Source: Methanobacterium sp. UBA176 (lineage in GTDB: Archaea; Methanobacteriota; Methanobacteria; Methanobacteriales; Methanobacteriaceae). Taken from it: a stretch of 47,539 nucleotides of DNA. Shown here piece after piece: positions 25,103 to 32,935 of the stretch; the stretch's first letter is position 1, and the number at the start of each line of letters is the position of its first letter. The translations under genes were made by a program, and so were the position numbers. Location of the stretch: NCBI GenBank assembly GCA_002505765.1, contig DAVZ01000067.1, positions 1 to 47,539 on the forward strand. The letters are read 5' to 3'. The notes beneath the pieces are model-generated. The model saw nothing but the letters and a program-made list of their open reading frames with translations, searched no databases and was not told the origin of the DNA.

Positions 25103-25495
25103 TTAATATAAAGTATCTTCAACATCTTTTAACTTTAATGTTCTTCTAACGTCAAGACTTAGTGCATCGCAATCGGCTTTAATAGCATCCAAATGCTTTA
25201 AAATCCTTTCTTTTTCTTCATTTATCCTTTCAACATTTTTATAAGGATAAATAGATTCTTTAAGCATTTCGTATTCTATGGTTGTGTAAGGATATTCGTT
25301 TAATTGTTTACAGACTTTTTCCAGAACTTCTCCCAGAAATTTGTTCATTTCAACCTTCACGCGCTCTCTAATCATTTTGTCGCTGTCTAAATTCTGTTTC
25401 ATTAACCTTACAACTTCTGCTTTAGCAAATGGCAAATCTTCAGCTTCTTCTTGAGATTCCAGTCGTTCTGTTTCATTTATTTCTTCATCACTCAT
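25103..25495 (-). CDS. Histone-fold protein with C-terminal coiled coil (candidate)
   Basis: A 130-residue protein. After an acidic N-terminal tail of 20 residues, residues 21-82 show the three-helix spacing of a histone fold. LPFAKAEVVRLMKQ is helix 1, MIRERVKVEMNKFLGEVLEK is within the long helix 2, and TTIEYEMLKESI is helix 3. The LPFA-start resembles LPIAP of canonical archaeal histones. Residues 86-118 (VERINEEKERILKHL, then LSLDVRR) form a heptad-like helix. Coiled-coil-extended histone variants have been described in archaea, and this fits their plan. The DNA-contact arginines of canonical histones are not clearly conserved. A perfect hairpin precedes its ribosome binding site. Confidence 0.6.
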   Translation of the reverse strand: MSDEEINETERLESQEEAEDLPFAKAEVVRLMKQNLDSDKMIRERVKVEMNKFLGEVLEKVCKQLNEYPYTTIEYEMLKESIYPYKNVERINEEKERILKHLDAIKADCDALSLDVRRTLKLKDVEDTLY

Positions 25496-25510
25496 TTAAA
25501 ATCCTCCAGC

Positions 25511-25547
25511 TTTTTGAAGGTAAGATGAAATTGTATGCCTTCAAAAA
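25511..25547 (-). promoter_or_regulatory. Perfect hairpin directly before the ribosome binding site
   Basis: Read on the minus strand, TTTTTGAAGG (25547-25538) and CCTTCAAAAA (25520-25511) form a perfect 10-bp stem with a 17-nt loop. Three bases later comes GGAGG, then the ATG of the histone-like gene at 25495. The position suits translational control or an operator. There is no second GGAGG that could pair alternatively within the stem. Confidence 0.55.
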
Positions 25548-25569
25548 AATTAATAATAAATAACATGGA

Positions 25570-25595
25570 ATGCCATAGGTTAAAGAATATGGCAT
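25570..25595. promoter_or_regulatory. 8-bp inverted repeat upstream of histone-like gene
   Basis: ATGCCATA at 25570-25577 and TATGGCAT at 25588-25595 are perfect reverse complements with a 10-bp gap. It lies about 75-100 bp upstream of the ATG at 25495 and about 160 bp after the nadC stop on the same strand. A protein-binding operator or the end of a nadC transcript are both possible. Confidence 0.4.
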
Positions 25596-25757
25596 ATAGT
25601 TTCAATTTAAGCGTTGTTACTTATAAATCTATGCTTAAATAATGCTCTTCTATTGAAGAATTCTATAAATATATTTTAATTAGTTACAGATTCAATTAAA
25701 ATTGAGCTTAAATATGATCTCATAACTTTATAATATCAAAGGTTAGTTTTCACATGA

Positions 25758-26597
25758 TCATAATTTTAATATTATTTCCAGGCTGATATCAAGTGCCCTG
25801 GCAGAATGAGTAATGTAACCTGTAGAAATGACATCGACATCAGTTTTAGCGTATTCTACAATATTTTCAGGAGTTATTCCACCTGAAACTTCAATTAAGA
25901 CATTTTTTCTAATATCATTAGCTTCAAGAGATAATAAAACTTTGTTTACTTCGTCAGGTTTCATATTATCCAGCATTATTATATCTGCACCATATCTGGC
26001 TGCAGTTATGGCATCATTCAGATTTTCAACTTCTATTTCGATTTTTTTTGTAAAACTGACCTTTTCTCTGGCTTTATTAATGGATTCTTTAACACTACCT
26101 ACAATGGCAATATGATTATCTTTTATCAATACACAATCATCTAACCTGAATCTATGCGTATCCCCTCCACCTGCTTTAACGGCTTTTTTTTCAAAAAACT
26201 GCAAACCAGGGGTTGTTTTACGAGTGCATGCTAGAATAATATCATTATTTATTTTTTGTATTTTTTTAAGAATTTTATAAGTCAAGGTGGCAATGCCACT
26301 CATTTTCATAAGAAAATTAAGTAAGGTACGTTCAATACTTAATATGGAACTGGCATCACCTTGAATTTCCATTATTATGTCGCCTTTCTTTATATTTTGG
26401 CCATCTTCTCTGCTAAACAATATTTTAATATTAAATTCATGGAGTAAAGTTTTTACATCATCAATACCAGATACAATACCATCTTCTTTTGATATTATTC
26501 TCGCTTTAGCTTCTGTACCCTTTTCAATAAGTGCATCTGTGGTTATATCCTCAAAACCTATATCCTCATATACAATATGCTTTAAAATATCCCTCAT
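25758..26597 (-). CDS. nadC: Nicotinate-nucleotide pyrophosphorylase (carboxylating)
   Basis: A 279-residue quinolinate phosphoribosyltransferase, which converts quinolinate and PRPP to nicotinate mononucleotide in de novo NAD synthesis. Diagnostic blocks include ERTLLNFLMKMSGIATLT, ACTRKTTPGLQFFEKKAV, GGGDTHRFRLDDCVLIKDNH and EVSGGITPENI. Length is normal for the family. ATG 26597 follows CAGGGATAAAA. It is divergent from the RNase Z gene. No nadA or nadB lies beside it here. Confidence 0.95.
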   Translation of the reverse strand: MRDILKHIVYEDIGFEDITTDALIEKGTEAKARIISKEDGIVSGIDDVKTLLHEFNIKILFSREDGQNIKKGDIIMEIQGDASSILSIERTLLNFLMKMSGIATLTYKILKKIQKINNDIILACTRKTTPGLQFFEKKAVKAGGGDTHRFRLDDCVLIKDNHIAIVGSVKESINKAREKVSFTKKIEIEVENLNDAITAARYGADIIMLDNMKPDEVNKVLLSLEANDIRKNVLIEVSGGITPENIVEYAKTDVDVISTGYITHSARALDISLEIILKL

Positions 26598-26706
26598 TTT
26601 TATCCCTGTTTAGTATGTAAGATAAAAAGATATAAATATTAACCCAAATCATGCATAATTATTTTTGAATAATTAGAATTTATTTTAATTACATGGGGGG
26701 AAAATC

Positions 26707-27618
26707 ATGGAGCTTATATTTTTAGGAACATCATCAGCAATTCCCACCAGTCGTAGAAATCACTCTGCAATAGCTTTAAAGGCCTTTGGAGAAATTATGT
26801 TATTTGACTGTGGTGAAGGCACACAACTGCAGCTATCAAAAAGTAAAATTAGCCCCATGAAAATTACAAGAATATTTATAACCCATTTTCATGGAGATCA
26901 CATCCTTGGACTTCCTGGATTGATTCAATCAATGGCTTTCATGGGTCGAAAGGAGCCATTACACGTTTTTGGGCCGAAAGGACTTGTTTCACTTATTAAT
27001 AACGTAAGAAACCTTGGATATTATTCCTTAGGTTTCCAGATTTACATGCACGAAATCATTGAAGGAACGATTTTAGAAGAAGAAAGTTATAGAGTAAGCT
27101 GCTATCCAATGAAACACACTATTTTAAATTTTGCTTATAAAATTGAGGAAAAAAGAAGGCCTAAATTTATAAAAGAAAAAGCTCTTGCCCTTGGTATTAA
27201 GCCAGGCCCCAATTTTGGAATGCTTCAAAAGGGCATCCCTGTTTATGTGGGCAATAAAACTATAATGCCGGAACAGGTACTTGGAGGGGAGAGAAAGGGC
27301 ATAAAGATAGTTTATTCAGGAGATACATGTCCTAGTAAAGATATGGTCAAATTTGCTGAAGATGCTGATATTTTAATACATGAATCTACATTTGAAGCTG
27401 CTTACGAGGATAAATCTTATGAAACAGGCCATTCTACGTCTAAACAGGCTGCAGATATTGCAAAGAAAGCTAAAGTTAAGAAATTATTCTTAACTCATAT
27501 AAGTACAAGGTATAAAAAATCAGATTTAATTGAAGCTGAGGCTCGAGAGATATTTAATAATTCAGTAGTTGCTGAAGACTTCATGCATGTTGAAGTTAAG
27601 CGTAGTAATACTGAGTAA
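26707..27618 (+). CDS. rnz: Ribonuclease Z (tRNA 3' processing endonuclease)
   Basis: A 303-residue metallo-beta-lactamase-fold nuclease that removes tRNA 3' trailers. It starts MELIFLGTSSAIPT, has FDCGEGTQLQL, the zinc motif THFHGDHILGLPG, then YSGDTCPS, LIHESTF and the HSTSKQAADIA / FLTHISTRY ending that are typical of the short-form RNase Z. Length fits. The ATG is preceded by a run of six G (TGGGGGGAAAATC). It is divergent from nadC, and mscS follows 79 bp downstream. Confidence 0.95.
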   Translation: MELIFLGTSSAIPTSRRNHSAIALKAFGEIMLFDCGEGTQLQLSKSKISPMKITRIFITHFHGDHILGLPGLIQSMAFMGRKEPLHVFGPKGLVSLINNVRNLGYYSLGFQIYMHEIIEGTILEEESYRVSCYPMKHTILNFAYKIEEKRRPKFIKEKALALGIKPGPNFGMLQKGIPVYVGNKTIMPEQVLGGERKGIKIVYSGDTCPSKDMVKFAEDADILIHESTFEAAYEDKSYETGHSTSKQAADIAKKAKVKKLFLTHISTRYKKSDLIEAEAREIFNNSVVAEDFMHVEVKRSNTE

Positions 27619-27697
27619 AGGTTATTCCCTAATTTAACCAAAAAAATATTTAAATCAGTTGCAGAAATAAGATCAGGAAAATAAAAGGATAAAAATA

Positions 27698-28462
27698 ATG
27701 TTATTAGGTTCATTTCTTACAAATGTTGGGATTTATGATATTATTGTAGTGGTAGTAACACTTTTTATTGCTTTTATAGTAATAAAATGGGTTACGTATT
27801 TCATTAAAAAAACCGGTACCCGGCTTGATATAGATGTAACTGTAATCCAGGTACTTAGAGAGATTATAAAGTATACTGTTATTGCCGCTGCCTTAACTTT
27901 GGTACTTAGACAAATTGGAATAGATGTAACTGCTATTGCTCTGAGTTTTGGAATTGTAGGTATTGCTGTGGGGTTTGCATCCCGTGATATTATAGCAAAT
28001 TTCATTTCTGGAATGTTTGTATTTGCAGATAAAAGTTTCAGGGTTGGAGACATTATTGAAGTTTCAAATAAGAAAGGAAAGGTAATTAAAATGGGTTTGA
28101 GACTTACTACAATTCAAACATACGATAAAAAGATTATTTCAGTTCCTAATTCCCTTTTTTCAACAAATCCTTATATAAATTATACAGGATCTGATTTAAG
28201 GAGGGTGGATTTGAATATTACAATTCCATATGGCTTAGAACTCGATGAAACGCTTAAATCTCTTGAGGGTATTGCTTTAAAATGCGATTGGGTTTTAGAA
28301 AAGCCCAAACCTAAAGTAATAGTTAAGGAACTTTCTGATATTGGAGTTCAATTAATGCTCTGTGTATGGACCAACGATCCCTGGAAAGTTACGGAATCAA
28401 GATCATTGCTTGCAAAAGAGGCAAACAAGTTATTGGTAGATAAAAATGCTGAAAAGACTTAA
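27698..28462 (+). CDS. mscS: Small-conductance mechanosensitive channel, MscS type
   Basis: A 254-residue membrane protein with three predicted N-terminal helices (IIVVVVTLFIAFIVIKW, YTVIAAALTLVL and the pore helix GIVGIAVGFASRDIIANF). The cytoplasmic MscS beta domain follows (KSFRVGDIIEVSNKKGKV, then VPNSLFSTNPYINYT). It opens under membrane tension to release solutes on osmotic downshock. The pore-helix Gly/Ala pattern is well conserved. ATG follows AAGGATAAAAATA. The sortase gene begins 31 bp later in the same direction, so the two are probably co-transcribed. Confidence 0.93.
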   Translation: MLLGSFLTNVGIYDIIVVVVTLFIAFIVIKWVTYFIKKTGTRLDIDVTVIQVLREIIKYTVIAAALTLVLRQIGIDVTAIALSFGIVGIAVGFASRDIIANFISGMFVFADKSFRVGDIIEVSNKKGKVIKMGLRLTTIQTYDKKIISVPNSLFSTNPYINYTGSDLRRVDLNITIPYGLELDETLKSLEGIALKCDWVLEKPKPKVIVKELSDIGVQLMLCVWTNDPWKVTESRSLLAKEANKLLVDKNAEKT

Positions 28463-28493
28463 TTGTAGAATATTATATGAATGTGGTGTCTGA

Positions 28494-29096
28494 ATGCTTA
28501 AGTATAAATTTTTATCAGTGGTTGTCATTTTAATATGCATTTTAATAGCCTCGGGCATAGTTGTTGTGGCTTACGAGAAATCATTGGAATTAAATGCTGC
28601 TAAAACCAGTATAAACACATATATAATTAAAAAAAGCAAACCTGTGGATATATTAGATCCTACAAATATTAAGAGCAACCAGAATATAAATGCCAGACTG
28701 GTAATACCCAAAATGGGGATAAATGGAATCATACGTTCGGACACTGTTAATGCATATAATACAGTCTATCATTATCCAGAAAGCGTTTTACCCGGTCAAA
28801 GTGGTGAGTGCGGATTATTAAGCCATAGAACTAAATATTCAGGTCTATTTCGTAGGCTTGGCTCCCTTAAAGTAGGCGACCGGGTTATTATTAAGGATTA
28901 TGCAACGAATAAAAAGTACGTTTATGAAGTAACTTCAAATGGTGAAGATATAAGATGGGATTATAAAGAAAATCCTATTCAGTTTGAACAGGGTGGAGAT
29001 GCCAGATTATTGCTTATTACATGTTATCCACCTGGAAGAAAGCAGGCGGCATATATAACACATTGCAGACTGATTTCTACAAGTCCACTTAAATAA
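28494..29096 (+). CDS. Sortase family transpeptidase
   Basis: A 200-residue protein with one N-terminal membrane helix (FLSVVVILICILIASGIVVV) and an extracellular sortase domain. Catalytic residues are visible: His111 in GLLSHRTKYSGLF, Cys177 in LLLITCYPPG, and an Arg soon after (GRKQAAY, Arg182, or Arg192). It resembles class D/E-like archaeal sortases, which join sorting-signal proteins to the cell envelope; in Methanobacteriales the envelope contains pseudomurein. No obvious sortase substrate is encoded next to it. ATG follows GGTGTCTGA. Confidence 0.9.
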   Translation: MLKYKFLSVVVILICILIASGIVVVAYEKSLELNAAKTSINTYIIKKSKPVDILDPTNIKSNQNINARLVIPKMGINGIIRSDTVNAYNTVYHYPESVLPGQSGECGLLSHRTKYSGLFRRLGSLKVGDRVIIKDYATNKKYVYEVTSNGEDIRWDYKENPIQFEQGGDARLLLITCYPPGRKQAAYITHCRLISTSPLK

Positions 29097-29558
29097 TTAA
29101 TAGATAAACATTATGCATTGAAGACTTAATAAAATAATTTTACTTATTTAAGCAATATATAGTTATATTGTAGCAATAAAATTCAATTATATGATTTATT
29201 AATTATTATTAGAAATAATATGTTTAATTAAGACTATTAAATAGGATATTATCCACTTTATTTAAAAAATTCCATTAATCGAATACTTTTTAATATAATA
29301 AATCATTTTATTATTATTATTAGACAAAAGACCAGTAAATTTTATTATAAAGTAATAATTTCTTATTATCTTGCGTTAGAAGTTACAGTGAATTAATATA
29401 AACCCTTAATAGTAAAAAGAGTCTATATAAGATATGACTTTTAAAATTTATACTTCTGGGGGGAAATAAGGGCACTAAATAGCAATTAAATTCATATATA
29501 TATTAAATTCATTTTTTAAGTGATTTAGATGTTTTAAAGGAAAAATGGGGAGTTAAAA
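29097..29558. promoter_or_regulatory. Promoter region of the hydrogenase operon
   Basis: A 462-bp AT-rich stretch without a supported ORF. A TATA-like run lies at 29494-29506 (ATATATATATTAA), which would place transcription start near 29525-29530 and give a leader of about 30 nt. GGGGAG precedes the ATG at 29559. An isolated GGGGGG run at about 29459-29464 lies just upstream of the TATA-like site. Nothing else is recognised. Confidence 0.45.
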
Positions 29559-29810
29559 ATGGTAAAAATAAATGTAGATGAAGATGCATGCGTTGGATGC
29601 GGCTCTTGTGTTGAAGATTGTCCAAACGATGTATACGAACTCGACAAAGAACATGGAAAAACGGTTGTAGTGAATGAAGCAGATTGCATGGCTTGCCTTT
29701 CATGCCATGAGATTTGTCCTTCGCAAGCACTGGAACACGAGGATATACATGTGGCAAAAAGACTTTATATCGATAGAAAAGTGAATAAAGCTTTAGAAAA
29801 AATAATTTAG
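29559..29810 (+). CDS. 2[4Fe-4S] ferredoxin of the hydrogenase operon
   Basis: An 83-residue ferredoxin with two complete cluster motifs. Cys11, 14, 17 and 21 form CVGCGSCVEDCP, and Cys43, 46, 49 and 53 form CMACLSCHEICP. The C-terminal 25 residues are basic (HVAKRLYIDRKVNKALEK) and may dock onto a partner. Only eight bases separate it from the next gene, and the whole run to 32735 is one operon, so it is the likely electron acceptor or donor for the hydrogenase encoded at its end. ATG follows GGGGAGTTAAAA. Confidence 0.9.
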   Translation: MVKINVDEDACVGCGSCVEDCPNDVYELDKEHGKTVVVNEADCMACLSCHEICPSQALEHEDIHVAKRLYIDRKVNKALEKII

Positions 29811-29818
29811 GGGATATA

Positions 29819-30367
29819 ATGGAAATTGAAGACATAAGAGGGAATTTTAAACCTGAATTAATTCCTAAAGAAACAGGCGGAGACATTGATGATTATGAAG
29901 AAGCCCTTCACGTTCTTATGAAATTTATAGGATCTATGTCCAGTGCATTAGAGCAAGTTTCAGGTCGTGGAGCAAATGCTATTGTTTATCAGGCTGGAAA
30001 AAGAATGGGTCACGAAGCTGGTAAGCTTATGGAAAAAACAGACGATGTGGAAAAGGCTCTTTGGGAAATGGGTGAAGTTTTAGGTAAAGAATTTTATTTT
30101 GAAATGTGGAAGCCATCTGATCAAGAAGGATATACCATTGAAAGTAATGGCGAAACATCTGTAAAACTTTTATTTAGTGATTGTGTTGTAAGACAAGCAC
30201 TTAGGAGAACAGGATTACCTCAAAAAGGTCCATTATGTTATCTTTTATATGGATACATGGTTGGTGCAGTTGAAGAGGTTATGGATATCAAAGGAAAACT
30301 GGATATTGATCATATCGGACCAAATGCATGCCTTAAAACCCTAACTATTAAATGGGGGGGTAAATAA
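29819..30367 (+). CDS. V4R-like (4-vinyl reductase/hydrocarbon-binding) domain protein
   Basis: A 182-residue soluble protein. Features that fit the V4R fold are GRGANAIVYQAGKRMGHEAGKL near residues 48-70, a central LGKEFYFEMW strand and the ending GPNACLKTLTIKW, where a conserved Cys normally sits. V4R domains bind small hydrophobic or tetrapyrrole-like ligands or metals and often serve as sensors or chaperones. Two further Cys lie in FSDCVV and GPLCYLL. It lies between the ferredoxin and hydrogenase small-subunit genes and its stop overlaps the next start (TAATG), so translation is coupled. Its role in hydrogenase function or assembly is an inference. Confidence 0.7.
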   Translation: MEIEDIRGNFKPELIPKETGGDIDDYEEALHVLMKFIGSMSSALEQVSGRGANAIVYQAGKRMGHEAGKLMEKTDDVEKALWEMGEVLGKEFYFEMWKPSDQEGYTIESNGETSVKLLFSDCVVRQALRRTGLPQKGPLCYLLYGYMVGAVEEVMDIKGKLDIDHIGPNACLKTLTIKWGGK

Positions 30368-31290
30368 TGGTTAAAATTGCAATGGAAGCACTTGCAAGCT
30401 GTGCTGGTTGTGAAATATCAATTCTTGATTTACACGAAGATTTACTACAGATACTGGAAAAAGCAGATATAGTCTATGCCCCAGTATTGGTTGATGCAAA
30501 AGAACTTCCTGACGATGTTGATATTGCAATTGTTTCTGGTTCTGTTAGGAACGTAGAAAACAGGGAAAGACTCGAAGAATTAAGAAAAAAATCAAAAACA
30601 TTAATTGCCTATGGAACATGCGCATGTTACGGCGGAATTACTGGAATGGCAGATTTATTTAACCCTGAAGAGGTAACATCACGTACTTATACAGATAATC
30701 CAAGTACAGAACCTGCTGAAGTTCCTTCAGAAGTGGTGCCCGAACTTTTACCTATTGTTCACCCTGCAGGAGATTTCACAGAAGTAGATTACTATATACC
30801 TGGATGCCCTCCAAAAGAAAAACTTACTGGAGACATATTAATTCCATTAATTGATGGAGAAGCTCCAGATGTGCCTAAAAAAAGTGTTTGTGCAGATTGT
30901 CAAAGATGGATGGACCATGTGGAATTTGACAAGATCTACAGAAGGGTTGAAGGCGACCCTGATCCTCAGCAATGCTTCCTGAGCCAGGGATATGTCTGTT
31001 TAGGTTCGGTTACTCTTGGAAGATGTGGTGCACTCTGTACACAGGCAGGAGTTCCGTGCCATGGCTGTGGAGGACCTTCACTGGATGTTTTAAGAGAGCC
31101 GAGTCACGATGTATATAATGGAGTGATAAAGAGGATTGCACACCTTTCTAAAATGCCAGAAAAGGATGTTGAAAAACAGATATATGATATGGGACACGTA
31201 ATTTATGGGTTTGTTATTGGAAGTACCATAATGGAGGAAAAACTGGTTTCAAAGATTCCTCAACTGGTTAAGAAAGAGGTGAAAAGATGA
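30367..31290 (+). CDS. Group 3-type [NiFe] hydrogenase small subunit
   Basis: A 307-residue electron-transfer subunit of MvhG/FrhG type. The proximal cluster ligands are visible: CAGC at residues 13-16, TCACYGG and PGCPP. A cysteine-rich C-terminal half (SVCADCQRWM, CFLSQGYVCLG, GRCGALCTQAGVPCHGCGG) can hold two further clusters. There is no twin-arginine signal or membrane helix, so the enzyme is cytoplasmic. Its start overlaps the stop of the V4R gene by one base, and its end overlaps the large-subunit gene by four bases. It resembles subunits of F420-non-reducing and F420-reducing hydrogenases, but no MvhD or FrhB gene is nearby. Confidence 0.9.
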   Translation: MVKIAMEALASCAGCEISILDLHEDLLQILEKADIVYAPVLVDAKELPDDVDIAIVSGSVRNVENRERLEELRKKSKTLIAYGTCACYGGITGMADLFNPEEVTSRTYTDNPSTEPAEVPSEVVPELLPIVHPAGDFTEVDYYIPGCPPKEKLTGDILIPLIDGEAPDVPKKSVCADCQRWMDHVEFDKIYRRVEGDPDPQQCFLSQGYVCLGSVTLGRCGALCTQAGVPCHGCGGPSLDVLREPSHDVYNGVIKRIAHLSKMPEKDVEKQIYDMGHVIYGFVIGSTIMEEKLVSKIPQLVKKEVKR

Positions 31291-32735
31291 GTACTATAGA
31301 AATTAGTCCTGTAACCAGAATTGAAGGACATGCTAAAGTAACAGTTCAACTGGATGACTCTGGAACAGTTTCAGATGCTCATTTTCATGTTATGGAGATA
31401 AGAGGTTTTGAGAAATTTTTAGAAGGAGCTGCTGTAGAGGAAGCACCAAGGATTACACCACGTATATGTGGAATATGTCAAACTGCTCACCATTTAGCAT
31501 CAGCTAAGGCCACAGACCAGATATTTGGTCTGGAACCGCCTGAAACAGCTAAAAATTTAAGGGAATTAATGCTTTTAGGTCAGTATATCCATTCACACTC
31601 ACTTCACTTCTATTTCCTTGGAGCACCAGACCTTGTAATGGGCCCAGAATCTGATCCTGCCCTTAGAAATGTTGTTGGAATACTTAAAGAAGATCCAGCA
31701 CTTGCAAAAATGGCTATAGATACCAGGAAAATTGGACAAAACATTACAGGTGCGGTTGGAGGTAAACCAATCAGTCCAGTTACAGCCATACCTGGAGGTC
31801 AGTCCAAAGGAATAACAGAAGAAGAAAGAGTTAAACTCCTTGAAGATGCAAAAAATGCAGTTGAATTTGTAGAAAAAGGTGTTGAAGTAGCAAAACCATT
31901 ATTTGAACAATATAGTGAAGTAATTGAGCTTTTAGGCCCTGTAGAAACCCATTTCGGTGCAATAAGCAACAACGGTAATATTGAATTTTATGATGGGCCA
32001 GTAAAAGTTATTGACAAAGATGGAAATTCTGTTCATGAATTCGAATCAGATAATTATCTGGACTACATCGAAGAGAAAGTGCAGCCCTGGTCTTACCTTA
32101 AATTCCCATACCTAAAACAAATCGGGTTCCCGGAAGGAAACTATAGAGTAGGTCCATTAGCAAGATTGAACATTGCACAGAGCATTCCAACTGAAAAAGC
32201 TTCTCAGTTATTCGGTGAATACAAAGACAGGTATGGAATAGCGCAAAATGCTCTTTTATATCACTATGCGCGTTTAATTGAACTGATGTACGCATCTGAG
32301 AGAGCTGTAGAATTACTTGAAGATGATTCAATAACTGGAAATGATTTAAGACAGGGACTTTCTGAAAAATTAATGACCAAAGAAGAAGCAAAAGGTTCCA
32401 GTGAAACCAAAAGAGGAGTAGGAATGATTGAAGCTACAAGAGGTATTCTGATTCACGATTATGAAACAGATGCAGCAGGATTTATAAATCGCGCTAACCT
32501 CATTGTTTCAACAGGCCAGAACAATCTTTCTATGGATATTGGTGTAAGGGAAACAGCTAAAGCAATGATTAAGGGTGAAGAAGTTTCAGAAGGTCTTAAA
32601 AATCAACTTGAAATGATTGTAAGGGCATATGACCCCTGTCTATCATGTGCTACACACATGATGAATGGAGAATCACCTTTAATTCTTGATATACACGATA
32701 GTGAAGGAATACTCCTTAAAAGACATATTTTATAG
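31287..32735 (+). CDS. Group 3-type [NiFe] hydrogenase large subunit
   Basis: A 482-residue catalytic subunit holding the Ni-Fe site. The N-terminal motif is RICGICQTAHH (Cys61, Cys64) and the C-terminal motif is DPCLSCATH (Cys451, Cys454, His457), so all four nickel-binding cysteines are present. It ends with a 25-residue tail after His457, the segment a maturation endopeptidase normally removes. No such protease gene is in the operon. The start overlaps the small-subunit gene by ATGA. Group 3 hydrogenases couple H2 oxidation to soluble acceptors; here the ferredoxin at the operon start is the obvious candidate. Confidence 0.93.
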   Translation: MSTIEISPVTRIEGHAKVTVQLDDSGTVSDAHFHVMEIRGFEKFLEGAAVEEAPRITPRICGICQTAHHLASAKATDQIFGLEPPETAKNLRELMLLGQYIHSHSLHFYFLGAPDLVMGPESDPALRNVVGILKEDPALAKMAIDTRKIGQNITGAVGGKPISPVTAIPGGQSKGITEEERVKLLEDAKNAVEFVEKGVEVAKPLFEQYSEVIELLGPVETHFGAISNNGNIEFYDGPVKVIDKDGNSVHEFESDNYLDYIEEKVQPWSYLKFPYLKQIGFPEGNYRVGPLARLNIAQSIPTEKASQLFGEYKDRYGIAQNALLYHYARLIELMYASERAVELLEDDSITGNDLRQGLSEKLMTKEEAKGSSETKRGVGMIEATRGILIHDYETDAAGFINRANLIVSTGQNNLSMDIGVRETAKAMIKGEEVSEGLKNQLEMIVRAYDPCLSCATHMMNGESPLILDIHDSEGILLKRHIL

Positions 32736-32756
32736 TTGAATTGAGTTTAATTCCTT

Positions 32757-32790
32757 ATTTTTTTACCTTTTTTAATTATATTCTTTTTTT
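32757..32790 (+). terminator. Oligo-T terminator of the hydrogenase operon
   Basis: Three T-runs of six or seven bases occur within 34 bp, beginning about 22 bp after the large-subunit stop. Archaeal RNA polymerase stops at such U-tracts without needing a hairpin. Confidence 0.6.
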
Positions 32791-32935
32791 AAACAAATTT
32801 AAATAATTTAAAGACTACAGAAAAAATATTTAATGCTGTAAAAATATTAAAAATATACTTTCTTAAATATGATTAAATATAATTTTAATTTATAATTATA
32901 GAATGACTTCACCTTAAAAATGTCCAAGTGGTTAT

